Below, piece after piece: positions 22,145 to 33,000 of a stretch of 64,000 nucleotides of DNA. Both the position numbers and the translations under genes were made by a program. The DNA is taken from positions 1-64,000 of the forward strand of contig JAVVLW010001381.1 of the NCBI GenBank assembly GCA_034401795.1, read 5' to 3'. The notes below the pieces were generated by a model. It ran no database searches. It was not told where the DNA came from and worked only from the letters and a program-made list of their open reading frames with translations. Origin of the DNA: Chaetoderma sp. LZ-2023a (Eukaryota; Mollusca; Caudofoveata; Chaetodermatida; Chaetodermatidae). Positions within the stretch are counted from its first letter, which is position 1. The number at the start of each line of letters is the position of its first letter.

Positions 22145-25100
22145 CCCCTGTTTAAGACTATATGCTCGGCTTCAACGTGGCGCAGGGGTGTAACCCACTG
22201 GGTGTCAATCCAGACATTTGGAGGGGCTAACCAGAGCATTATGCACAACGCTAATGAAATTACACTTGGAGATCGAATCAATCGAAATGGTGCTCGCCCT
22301 GTGAGGATCCGCCAGGCAGGTGCAGCGCCGGGCTCCATGCCTCGAAGGAGCCCACCCTCAGCTACTGGAGGTCCCATCAACTCGTCTTGTGGAGCCAGGG
22401 GACGAGGATGGAGAGCTACTGGCCAACGGAAAGAGAAGACCAAACCCAAAGAGAACCCCAGTATCAACATCATGCACTGGAATGCAGAAGGGGTTACCAA
22501 CAAGAAATCAGAGCTCGAACAGTTCCTGTACGAAAACAACATTGATATCTGCTGCATTCAAGAGACACACCTGCAAGAAGGAAAACCATTTAAGATCCGA
22601 GGTTACCAGATTTTCCGGTGTGATCGAAGAGGAAGAAAGAAAGGTGGGGTGATGACCTTGGTCCGAAACAGCGTGAACGCCAGCCAGATCAAAACCTTTA
22701 TGGAAGAGGCAGAATATATCAAGATCAAGGTAACAACCAGCAACTCTGTGATTGAAATTGTCAATTATTACTGCCCTAATGACAAGAATCTCTCACTTGA
22801 CACAATCCAGGTCCCGGACTGCCACTTCCTCATTGCGGGAGACTTTAATAGCCAGTCCCAGAGCTGGGGATACAGAACACTTGATAAACGAGGAGAAGAC
22901 ATTGAAGCATGGCAAGATGAAAAGCACCTTTTACTTGTCAACGATCCCACAGATCAGCCTACCTTCTACTCGCGCCGATGGCACTCGACAACAACGCCAG
23001 ACTTGGCATTTTGTACAGAAGACATTCACAGAAACCTCAGTAGAGTGGTCGGATCGCAGTTAGGAGGAAGCGACCACCGCCCAGTCCTCCTCTCTCTTTC
23101 TGGAAGTATTTCGACCAGTTCACCTCAACATCCAAGGTGGAACTACAAAAAGGCAAATTGGAGTCTGTTCGGCATTCGTTCCAATGAGCTTACCCATAAT
23201 ATAGCAGTAGAAGGGAGAAACATCAACAATGTGGTAAAGGAATTTAATTCAAGTATCCTCAAGGCTGCCAATGAAGCGATTCCTCGAGGGTTCAGGAAAA
23301 ACTACCGCCCCTACTGGACAACAGAACTGCAAGCAGCACATGATAAACTAGACAAGGCCAGAGAAGATGCAGAGGGTAATGCCTGTCATGAAAACCACTT
23401 CACGCTACAACAAACTAAAGCCAGGTATCTAAAGACCAAGCTGGAGGCCAAAAGAAGAAGCTGGAGGGAAAAGACGGCAGGGTTTAATTTAGAGAGAGAC
23501 ACCACAAAACTATGGAGACTGACTAAAGCACTCAATGATGAGGGTGTCAGGGGAGAGATGATTACTCTTGAAGAAGATGGACAAACACTGACAGGAAAGA
23601 TGGCAGCAGATGCCTTTGCGAAGGCATATGCAAAAGAAAGCAACATTTCTATACCACGAATGCGTCAAAGGGAGGTTAGAAAAGAGCAAAAGGAAAGAAC
23701 AGACACCAACACTCACGATGCAATGAAAGTTGACATTAGTTTAACAGAACTGAAGAAGGTTATCCGCCAACTGAAAAAGAAGAAATCTCCCGGGCCAGAT
23801 GGCATTACGAATGAAATGATCCAACACCTTGGTAATGCATCTCTTCGCAAGTTGCTAGACATCTTTAATCTCAGTTGGACCAATGGAGAGGTTCCTCAGT
23901 GCTGGAAGGAAGCCAGAATGACTCCTATTCTGAAAAAAGGAAAGAACAAGACGAAAGTGCTGAGCTACCGTCCTATCAGTCTTACAAGCTGCATATGCAA
24001 GACCATGGAGCGCATCATCAACCAGCGGTTGCAGTGGTACCTGGAGTCGGAGAACATTATAGTTTCAGAGCAGGCCGGATTCAGAAGATACAGGAGCACA
24101 GAAGATCAAACAACACATCTTGCACAGGTCATAGAGGACACTTTTCAAGCCAAGAAGGTGATGCTAGCTGCCTTTATCGATCTGCAGAAAGCATTTGACA
24201 AGGTGTGGAAGGATGGCCTCCTCGTGAAGCTCTGGCGCACAGGCATCGGTGGCAACATGTTCCGATGGACCAAGTCATACCTACACAATCGCAGAGCTAG
24301 GGTGCTGGTGGATGGACAATCTGGACAGAATGTATTGCTGAGACAAGGGGTGCCACAAGGCGGAGTATTATCACCTACTCTGTTCATACTCTTCATCAAT
24401 GACATTGTAGCAGAGCTGCCCAATGGGATCCAAGCAGCCCTCTATGCAGATGACCTCGTAATCTGGTGCACCGAGGAGTACACAACGACTGCCACGTACA
24501 GAATGCAGCTCGCCTTGGACAGAATTACAGCTTGGGCCAATCGCTGGTGTATTACCATCAACAAAGAAAAATCATCAGCCATGCTATTCACACTGTCCAC
24601 CAAAACCAAGGTTGGCAATCTGACACTGGGCGGTACTCCACTCGAATACGAGGACCAGCAGACATACCTGGGAGTCACATATGACAGAAGATTAACATGG
24701 AAGGAGCACATCCAGAATGCAGAGGCAAAGGCCAGAAGAAAGCTAAACATCATGAGGAAGCTGGCAGGAACAAAGTGGGGTGCCAATGAAAGGATCCTCA
24801 AGACCATCTACCTAGGTGCCGTACGACCACACCTTGAGTATGGATCCAGCTCATGGATGACAACAGCTAAATCTCATCAACAAAACCTCGACAGAGTACA
24901 AAACCAGGCACTGCGCATCATCACTGGTGGAATGAGATCAACACCAATAGAAAAAATGGAGCAGACAGCAGGCATTCCCCCACTTAGCAAAGGAAGGGAA
25001 TGCAAAGCACTGATCCAAGCTGCAAAGTTCAAATCGTTCAATAACCACCCGATGAAGATCAGGCAAGCACAGCTGTCATCAGGAAGACTTAAAAGATCAA

Positions 25101-26030
25101 GTTTTGTGAAAGAGACAAAAGCACTTCAAAGGAAACACCAAGAGATGTTGCCAGCACAAATAGAAGATCCAAACCACACCCTTGATCCTCCACCCTGGGA
25201 AAACAAACTAGAGAGCATAGCTATTCGCACCACAGTACCTCATCTCACAACCAAAAATGAACACAGTGATGTGAGCAAGAAGGCCCTGACCCTAGCCATG
25301 CTGGAAGAAATGTACCCTCAGGAGACATGGATAAGGATCTACACAGATGGATCAGCCAAAGATGCAATTAGGAGCGGAGGTGCCGGACTGCACATACAGT
25401 ATCCAAACGGACAACATGAGTCAGCTGCAATACCGACAGGCAAACACTGCACAAACTACAGAGCTGAAGTCGAAGCACTGGTTCATGCAGCTAATACCAT
25501 CAGCAGAACAGCAGACCCTATTGCACAGATTGTCTTTTTATCTGATGCCCGCTCCGTCCTTGAGGCTATCACCAAAGGTAAGCTGCCACAACTTGAAGAA
25601 GCACTACAAACCATCAAATGCTTTCGGATAGCACTGCAGTGGATCCCCTCACACTGTGGAGTCCAAGGAAATGAGGAAGCAGACAAGATGGCAAAGGTGG
25701 GTGCAGAAGAGAATCAGACAGAAAACATGGTTACCCATACAGAGATGAAGACTATCATTAAGTCCCTCTATAGAACACCTCAATCAGAAGATGCCTACCA
25801 TCATCTCTCGAGGCCAGAGCAAGTGACCATTTTTCGTCTCCGAACTGGACACAACAGACTAAACCAACACATGTACAGGCGGTTCCACCTTACGACATCG
25901 CCCGCTTGTCCTTGTGGAGAAGCAGAACAGACCACAGAGCACATACTTCAATGTTGCAGTGCGTATCAGCTGCTGAGAGAAGAGATCTGGCCTTTGTCAA
26001 CCTCTATTCTTGAAAAGCTGTATGGGCCTG
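22145..26030 (+). mobile_element. Young I/Nimb-like LINE, copy 1, 3' end lost at duplication junction
   Basis: Begins directly after the target-site duplication. A leader of about 96 bp precedes ORF2. No ORF1 is present, so it is either a single-ORF element or truncated just inside ORF2's leader. It lacks the last ~65 bp (ORF2 end, UTR and GAAG tail) because the duplicated unit ends at 26030. Confidence 0.88.
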
Positions 26031-26287
26031 TGGGAGAACACCAGGTCTCGGGCACATGGACTCTCCAAGAGAGCCAGCTGCATATCAATCTGTTGAATAT
26101 GATGGCAGTGGAACTGGCATTGGAAAAGGTTTCTTCCAAAAGTCAGGGGCAAGGCGATATTGATACGGTCGGACAACTCGACAGTAGTATCATACAGAAA
26201 TCGCCAAGGCGAGACCAAGTCACCCACACTATGTATCTAAGTGTGGCACTTGATTCAATGGTGCAGGAATTACTCGGTTGTTTTTAA
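22241..26287 (+). CDS. Chimeric LINE ORF2 fused to DIRS-A RNase H fragment
   Basis: A single open frame of 1348 codons from the first in-frame ATG inside the element (the frame is open further upstream but without an ATG). Residues to about 1263 are the LINE protein: an endonuclease/exonuclease-phosphatase fold (IMHWNAEGVTNKKSEL, CCIQETHLQ, LIAGDFNSQSQSW, GGSDHRPVLL), RT (SPGPDGITNEMIQHLG, LTSCICKTMERIINQ, AAFIDLQKAFDKVW, QGGVLSPTLF, YADD near residue 735), RNase H (IYTDGSA near 1034, NYRAEVEAL, WIPSHCGVQGNEEADKMAK) and a CPCGEAEQTTEHILQCC zinc-finger-like motif. The last ~85 codons come from DIRS-A RNase H (TLQESQLHINLLNMMAVE) and then its wrong frame. The fusion replaces the final ~20 residues of the normal LINE ORF. 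RT plus RNase H places it in the I superfamily, probably Nimb-like. Confidence 0.93.
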   Translation: MHNANEITLGDRINRNGARPVRIRQAGAAPGSMPRRSPPSATGGPINSSCGARGRGWRATGQRKEKTKPKENPSINIMHWNAEGVTNKKSELEQFLYENNIDICCIQETHLQEGKPFKIRGYQIFRCDRRGRKKGGVMTLVRNSVNASQIKTFMEEAEYIKIKVTTSNSVIEIVNYYCPNDKNLSLDTIQVPDCHFLIAGDFNSQSQSWGYRTLDKRGEDIEAWQDEKHLLLVNDPTDQPTFYSRRWHSTTTPDLAFCTEDIHRNLSRVVGSQLGGSDHRPVLLSLSGSISTSSPQHPRWNYKKANWSLFGIRSNELTHNIAVEGRNINNVVKEFNSSILKAANEAIPRGFRKNYRPYWTTELQAAHDKLDKAREDAEGNACHENHFTLQQTKARYLKTKLEAKRRSWREKTAGFNLERDTTKLWRLTKALNDEGVRGEMITLEEDGQTLTGKMAADAFAKAYAKESNISIPRMRQREVRKEQKERTDTNTHDAMKVDISLTELKKVIRQLKKKKSPGPDGITNEMIQHLGNASLRKLLDIFNLSWTNGEVPQCWKEARMTPILKKGKNKTKVLSYRPISLTSCICKTMERIINQRLQWYLESENIIVSEQAGFRRYRSTEDQTTHLAQVIEDTFQAKKVMLAAFIDLQKAFDKVWKDGLLVKLWRTGIGGNMFRWTKSYLHNRRARVLVDGQSGQNVLLRQGVPQGGVLSPTLFILFINDIVAELPNGIQAALYADDLVIWCTEEYTTTATYRMQLALDRITAWANRWCITINKEKSSAMLFTLSTKTKVGNLTLGGTPLEYEDQQTYLGVTYDRRLTWKEHIQNAEAKARRKLNIMRKLAGTKWGANERILKTIYLGAVRPHLEYGSSSWMTTAKSHQQNLDRVQNQALRIITGGMRSTPIEKMEQTAGIPPLSKGRECKALIQAAKFKSFNNHPMKIRQAQLSSGRLKRSSFVKETKALQRKHQEMLPAQIEDPNHTLDPPPWENKLESIAIRTTVPHLTTKNEHSDVSKKALTLAMLEEMYPQETWIRIYTDGSAKDAIRSGGAGLHIQYPNGQHESAAIPTGKHCTNYRAEVEALVHAANTISRTADPIAQIVFLSDARSVLEAITKGKLPQLEEALQTIKCFRIALQWIPSHCGVQGNEEADKMAKVGAEENQTENMVTHTEMKTIIKSLYRTPQSEDAYHHLSRPEQVTIFRLRTGHNRLNQHMYRRFHLTTSPACPCGEAEQTTEHILQCCSAYQLLREEIWPLSTSILEKLYGPVGEHQVSGTWTLQESQLHINLLNMMAVELALEKVSSKSQGQGDIDTVGQLDSSIIQKSPRRDQVTHTMYLSVALDSMVQELLGCF

Positions 26288-26663
26288 AGCAGCTCATATT
26301 CCTGGGCGATTGAACATTCTGGCGGATGCTTTGTCTCGCAGACAGAGAATTCTGCCAACAGAATGGTCTCTCAACCCTCCAGTTCTTCACAGGATCTTCG
26401 AGCATTGGGCCAAACCCAACGTGGACTTGTTTGCCACAAGGGAAAATGCTCAAATCATGACTTATGTCTCGCCGATACAGATCCTAATGCCGTCGATACA
26501 GACGCTCTGGCGATAAGCTGGAGAGGGATGCACGCTTACGCGTACCCACCCACCATTCTTCTATCGAAGATATTGGTGAAGATCAGGGAGGAACCGTGCC
26601 TGGTCCTGCTATGGCGCCATTTGGCCCAGCAGGGCGTGGTTCACAGATCTTCGAGGTCTGCGG

Positions 26664-27698
26664 GTGGAAAATCCAGTGCAGTTACCCGAGATTCCGAACA
26701 TAATCTCCCAGGCCAAGGGATGCTTCCTACACGAGCGTCCCGAAATGTTATTGACTGCGTGGTTGTTGTCAAACAACATTCCACATCGGAGGGCTTTTCT
26801 CGACATGCTGCAGATTTCATCGTAGCTGCGAGAGCATTCCACTATTCAGCAAATAGCAGACTTTCTCTGTGAGCTGTTCTTTTCAGGACTAGCTCTTGTC
26901 ACAATTGCTGGATACAAGTCAGCTTTGGCATCAGTTATCCCTTGTCTAGCCAACAGGGATAGTCCAGAAGTGGCCCCGTTGAGTGTGATGGTGAAGGGAA
27001 TGAGCAATCTCCGACCGAGACAACCGGTAGTTATTCCAGCCTGGAGTCTATCTTTAGTGCTTAATGTACTGGCCAAGCACCCTTTCGAACCGTTGCGTTC
27101 GGCTAGCCTAAAGCATTTGACTCTAAAGGCGGTCTTTCTATTGGCAGCTTCCTCAGCTAGAAGGCGCAGTGTGATCCATGCACTTTCAGCAGAGAGGGAC
27201 CGATTTATTGTCTCCAGAGAGGGTCTGCGTCTACTGCCAAGAGCAGATTTTATGTCAAAGATTCAATCTTTGAGATATCCCGGCAAACTGATCATTATAC
27301 CGAAACAAAGTAGGTTTGATCGTGATGCCAGTGTCTGGAGCCCAGTCCGTGCTTTGACTAAGTACAAAACGGACAGACTCGTTACGGTCGAATGATAGAC
27401 ATCTGTGGATCTGCCATAAGGAGCCATATGGCGCCGCATCCATGGATTCTATCTCTCGTCGGGTAGTCTAATGCATTCAGACTACCCATGAGATTACGAC
27501 TGGGCACCAAATGCAATGCGCAAGGGCACGATGTTAGAGGAATAGCCGCCTCTTCCACCCTTTTACAATGGTGTTCCGTTTAAGGACATTATGGCTGTTG
27601 CACAATGGCACTGTGAGTCCTCTTTCACGGATTACTATATGAGGGATGTGTCAGACTTCGCCATTCCACTCACTTTAGCTGTTTTGAGACGATAGCTA
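26664..27698 (+). pseudogene. DIRS-A tyrosine recombinase, frameshifted (copy 2)
   Basis: Same gene fragment as 18811-19845, with the same frame breaks and additional substitutions, including a stop near 26823 (CATCGTAGC where copy 1 has CATCGCAGC). The longest open stretch is 26925-27395, covering SNLRPRQPVVIPAWSLSL through SARRRSVIHAL to YPGKLIIIP. The upstream RNase H tail with AAHIPGRLNILADALSRRQ is at about 26289-26345. Not functional. Confidence 0.85.
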
Positions 27699-28101
27699 TA
27701 TGACCACACTGTTCTTCTTCTTTTTTTGGCATTTGTAAGAAAGAATTAAGAAGCAGACATGGTCGAGCGAGAGGATATCAACCAGATTGTGTCACTGATG
27801 GCCGGACAAGTGAATGGTTGGAGGCTCCAGGTCTGAAATCCAAATATCATGAGGTAATTCAGGATTGAGTGTTTTGTATTATGTCTATATATCATGATCA
27901 TTCATCTTATATATTCATGCTCATTCCCAGGCTAATATATGCAAAGAGCAGTTAACCCTCTTGGCATATTTGTGTTTTCAGGCGAGATGCATGTTCGTGA
28001 GTTCTCTCCCTTTTCTTAGGAGAATAATGGGGGGGGGGGGGCAGTGATGCGAATGTCATTCGATTTCATTAACCTGACGGTCCTTTTTAGGTCTCCGTTG
28101 A

Positions 28102-28541
28102 TCAAGTTTTTAAGTCTAACTCTTTCTCCAAGGGGCAAAAGTAGCATTTATGGCTTGCCCCTTCCCACCAGGTTACTGACCAAATCTGGTGTACATCAGA
28201 AGTAACAGAATGGTGAGTATTGATCGAAGGAGAATGAAGGAAGTTTAAATTTCCCTTTCTCCGAGATCTAACAATACTCACCATTCTGTTACGGACCCAC
28301 CCTCCCAACCCCACGGAGGCAAGCCATGGATTTCTCTTGTTTGGTGGCTATGCAAACCATATGAGCTCTATGGTAGACGGGTACTCGGCATTTGGGAGCC
28401 GAGTACCCGGTTCCAAGGAGTGGTGAAGCTTTCTAAGTCTATAGTCCTAGAGCCAGCTGTCAGGGCCAGCTGTATATCAGAAGTAACAGAATGGTGAGTA
28501 TTGTTAGATCTCGGAGAAAGGGAAATTTAAATTTCCTTCAT
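28102..28541 (+). repeat. DIRS-A 3' end: internal complementary region and right ITR (copy 2)
   Basis: The internal complementary region is at about 28194-28293 (GGTGAGTATT through AATACTCACC). The right ITR ends GGTGAGTATT at 28493-28502, with the outer extension to about 28539. This copy keeps the full CAGCTGTCAGGGCCAGCTGT segment that matches the left ITR, so it is nearer the ancestral state than copy 1. Confidence 0.85.
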
Positions 28542-28990
28542 GTCATGTCATGAGAGATGACCCTTTGCCAAACCTAACCCCTGAAAGAAAATATTTACCA
28601 ATTGTGACTTGTGAGTGAGGAAAGATGATTTTGTTGTCAATTCTATAAGCCCTGAAAGACAGTAATTTAACAATTCTTAGTGCTGAAAAATAATGTGCCA
28701 CGAGTTAACTTTTGCCAAACTTAACCCCTGAAAGATGACATTAACCAATTGTGAGTGAGGAAAGCTGATCTGTTGTAAATTCTAAGCACTGAAGACAATA
28801 ATTTAGCAATTCTTAGTGCTGAAAATGACATTTCTACCCTGAAACATGATTTGTTACCACTTCTGAACACAGAATGATGATATGTTGCCAATTCTGATCA
28901 CTGATGCATGGAATTTCACAAATATCAATGCCATGAGATCACCTATTGCCTATTCCTGAATGTTGACATTTACCAGTTGTAAGTGATGAG
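28540..28990. repeat. Satellite array (copy 2)
   Basis: Duplicate of 20676-21126, with minor substitutions. Confidence 0.82.
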
Positions 28991-29997
28991 ATGCAAATTG
29001 GCAATAGACTAAAGAGTATAGACAGCATATTTTATATTCACGACCCTTCAGCCTGGACTGATGATCAGTCACCTTGACATTCAATATGAGAGGGCATCCA
29101 GGATCCCGCTCAGGTGGTCAGCTGCTACATGGAGGGCAATTATTTCCACTTTGAGGCTGGAACAGTGACCCAATGGGTACAGAGATGGTTTCAGAAGGTA
29201 TTCCTGTGTGTTGGCTGAAGACACCACTGCCTCTTATGGCTCTGGTAGATTTTTTGCTGTGCCAGGGTTTTGTGTGTGGCATCAGTCTGTTCTAGTTTTC
29301 CAGCGAGTGCAGGAATGCTGGTCCTTATTCCAACACTGAGAGGCTCTGGAGAGCACACCTGGTGTGTCAGAATCTCAACGATCTGCATTATTTGGACAAC
29401 ACCTACATTCTCCTGGCATTTCTTCAGCTGGTCTGGCTCTGTTGTTTCAGTTAGCTCTTTGTTAGAGCCTGCAACTTCATTTGGAAAGGATGGTCCATGA
29501 GTTGCTTGAAATTTTCAACCTGTATCAGAATTTTTTATCTTTTCAGGTTTCCAGTAGTTGGATGCTGGCCATCCTTTCCATCTCATGGATATAGGAGTAA
29601 TTTTCATTGCACCAAGTATGGTTATGAGTCCAAGGTTTTGCACCTTGTCTAGATTTGATTTGTTCATTTTTGACACATTGTTCTAAGTGCTTGGAGTTTC
29701 ATCGCCATGTGGTTTCCAAGAGCTTCCTCATAACACCAAGCTTTCTGATGGCCCTCACCTACATCAACTCAATACAGGGCTTTCATGTCAGGAGGTAAAC
29801 TATATTGATGCCAAAAAGGTGAGTGTGCCCGTGTGTGGTAGGGTACTCTCTCCAGGCATGAGTGAGAAGATGCTGGATAAGGTCTTTGACATCATTGACT
29901 TCTAGCCCACAATCTTCTGTCCACTGTTGTAGCTTATTCACGCTCTCCTGTATTCTATAGCCTGCTTCTGTGGCATGCTCCACATTGCTTGGTCGTC
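28991..29997 (-). pseudogene. Old inverted LINE remnant, copy 2
   Basis: Duplicate of 21127-22133 with about four substitutions by eye (near 29140, 29214, 29554 and 29710). Same broken RT segments as in copy 1, including YRIQESVNKLQQW and the MRKLLETAW region. Confidence 0.65.
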
Positions 29998-30008
29998 AGT
30001 CAACAAGT

Positions 30009-33000
30009 CCCCTGTTTAAGACTATATGCTCGGCTTCAACGTGGCGCAGGGGTGTAACCCACTGGGTGTCAATCCAGACATTTGGAGGGGCTAACCAGAG
30101 CATTATGCACAACGCTAATGAAATTACACTTGGAGATCGAATCAATCGAAATGGTGCTCGCCCTGTGAGGATCCGCCAGGCAGGTGCAGCGCCGGGCTCC
30201 ATGCCTCGAAGGAGCCCACCCTCAGCTACTGGAGGTCCCATCAACTCGTCTTGTGGAGCCAGGGGACGAGGATGGAGAGCTACTGGCCAACGGAAAGAGA
30301 AGACCAAACCCAAAGAGAACCCCAGTATCAACATCATGCACTGGAATGCAGAAGGGGTTACCAACAAGAAATCAGAGCTCGAACAGTTCCTGTACGAAAA
30401 CAACATTGATATCTGCTGCATTCAAGAGACACACCTGCAAGAAGGAAAACCATTTAAGATCCGAGGTTACCAGATTTTCCGGTGTGATCGAAGAGGAAGA
30501 AAGAAAGGTGGGGTGATGACCTTGGTCCGAAACAGCGTGAACGCCAGCCAGATCAAAACCTTTATGGAAGAGGCAGAATATATCAAGATCAAGGTAACAA
30601 CCAGCAACTCTGTGATTGAAATTGTCAATTATTACTGCCCTAATGACAAGAATCTCTCACTTGACACAATCCAGGTCCCGGACTGCCACTTCCTCATTGC
30701 GGGAGACTTTAATAGCCAGTCCCAGAGCTGGGGATACAGAACACTTGATAAACGAGGAGAAGACATTGAAGCATGGCAAGATGAAAAGCACCTTTTACTT
30801 GTCAACGATCCCACAGATCAGCCTACCTTCTACTCGCGCCGATGGCACTCGACAACAACGCCAGACTTGGCATTTTGTACAGAAGACATTCACAGAAACC
30901 TCAGTAGAGTGGTCGGATCGCAGTTAGGAGGAAGCGACCACCGCCCAGTCCTCCTCTCTCTTTCTGGAAGTATTTCGACCAGTTCACCTCAACATCCAAG
31001 GTGGAACTACAAAAAGGCAAATTGGAGTCTGTTCGGCATTCGTTCCAATGAGCTTACCCATAATATAGCAGTAGAAGGGAGAAACATCAACAATGTGGTA
31101 AAGGAATTTAATTCAAGTATCCTCAAGGCTGCCAATGAAGCGATTCCTCGAGGGTTCAGGAAAAACTACCGCCCCTACTGGACAACAGAACTGCAAGCAG
31201 CACATGATAAACTAGACAAGGCCAGAGAAGATGCAGAGGGTAATGCCTGTCATGAAAACCACTTCACGCTACAACAAACTAAAGCCAGGTATCTAAAGAC
31301 CAAGCTGGAGGCCAAAAGAAGAAGCTGGAGGGAAAAGACGGCAGGGTTTAATTTAGAGAGAGACACCACAAAACTATGGAGACTGACTAAAGCACTCAAT
31401 GATGAGGGTGTCAGGGGAGAGATGATTACTCTTGAAGAAGATGGACAAACACTGACAGGAAAGATGGCAGCAGATGCCTTTGCGAAGGCATATGCAAAAG
31501 AAAGCAACATTTCTATACCACGAATGCGTCAAAGGGAGGTTAGAAAAGAGCAAAAGGAAAGAACAGACACCAACACTCACGATGCAATGAAAGTTGACAT
31601 TAGTTTAACAGAACTGAAGAAGGTTATCCGCCAACTGAAAAAGAAGAAATCTCCCGGGCCAGATGGCATTACGAATGAAATGATCCAACACCTTGGTAAT
31701 GCATCTCTTCGCAAGTTGCTAGACATCTTTAATCTCAGTTGGACCAATGGAGAGGTTCCTCAGTGCTGGAAGGAAGCCAGAATGACTCCTATTCTGAAAA
31801 AAGGAAAGAACAAGACGAAAGTGCTGAGCTACCGTCCTATCAGTCTTACAAGCTGCATATGCAAGACCATGGAGCGCATCATCAACCAGCGGTTGCAGTG
31901 GTACCTGGAGTCGGAGAACATTATAGTTTCAGAGCAGGCCGGATTCAGAAGATACAGGAGCACAGAAGATCAAACAACACATCTTGCACAGGTCATAGAG
32001 GACACTTTTCAAGCCAAGAAGGTGATGCTAGCTGCCTTTATCGATCTGCAGAAAGCATTTGACAAGGTGTGGAAGGATGGCCTCCTCGTGAAGCTCTGGC
32101 GCACAGGCATCGGTGGCAACATGTTCCGATGGACCAAGTCATACCTACACAATCGCAGAGCTAGGGTGCTGGTGGATGGACAATCTGGACAGAATGTATT
32201 GCTGAGACAAGGGGTGCCACAAGGCGGAGTATTATCACCTACTCTGTTCATACTCTTCATCAATGACATTGTAGCAGAGCTGCCCAATGGGATCCAAGCA
32301 GCCCTCTATGCAGATGACCTCGTAATCTGGTGCACCGAGGAGTACACAACGACTGCCACGTACAGAATGCAGCTCGCCTTGGACAGAATTACAGCTTGGG
32401 CCAATCGCTGGTGTATTACCATCAACAAAGAAAAATCATCAGCCATGCTATTCACACTGTCCACCAAAACCAAGGTTGGCAATCTGACACTGGGCGGTAC
32501 TCCACTCGAATACGAGGACCAGCAGACATACCTGGGAGTCACATATGACAGAAGATTAACATGGAAGGAGCACATCCAGAATGCAGAGGCAAAGGCCAGA
32601 AGAAAGCTAAACATCATGAGGAAGCTGGCAGGAACAAAGTGGGGTGCCAATGAAAGGATCCTCAAGACCATCTACCTAGGTGCCGTACGACCACACCTTG
32701 AGTATGGATCCAGCTCATGGATGACAACAGCTAAATCTCATCAACAAAACCTCGACAGAGTACAAAACCAGGCACTGCGCATCATCACTGGTGGAATGAG
32801 ATCAACACCAATAGAAAAAATGGAGCAGACAGCAGGCATTCCCCCACTTAGCAAAGGAAGGGAATGCAAAGCACTGATCCAAGCTGCAAAGTTCAAATCG
32901 TTCAATAACCACCCGATGAAGATCAGGCAAGCACAGCTGTCATCAGGAAGACTTAAAAGATCAAGTTTTGTGAAAGAGACAAAAGCACTTCAAAGGAAAC

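Larger units (their letters stand above)
18178..26030 (+). repeat. Tandem-duplicated unit, copy 1 (7853 bp)
   Basis: Starts within the DIRS-A RNase H coding region and ends within the LINE ORF2 near its C-terminus. It contains, in order, the DIRS-A 3' part, right ITR, satellite, an inverted old LINE remnant and most of a young LINE. The boundary shows 3 bp of microhomology (TGG at 18178-18180, 26031-26033 and 33895-33897). Confidence 0.93.

Noticed and set aside
22106..22240. ORF2 of the LINE starting at 22106
   Set aside because: That start is GTG and lies upstream of the target-site duplication, outside the element. The first ATG inside the element is at 22241 (30105 in copy 2).
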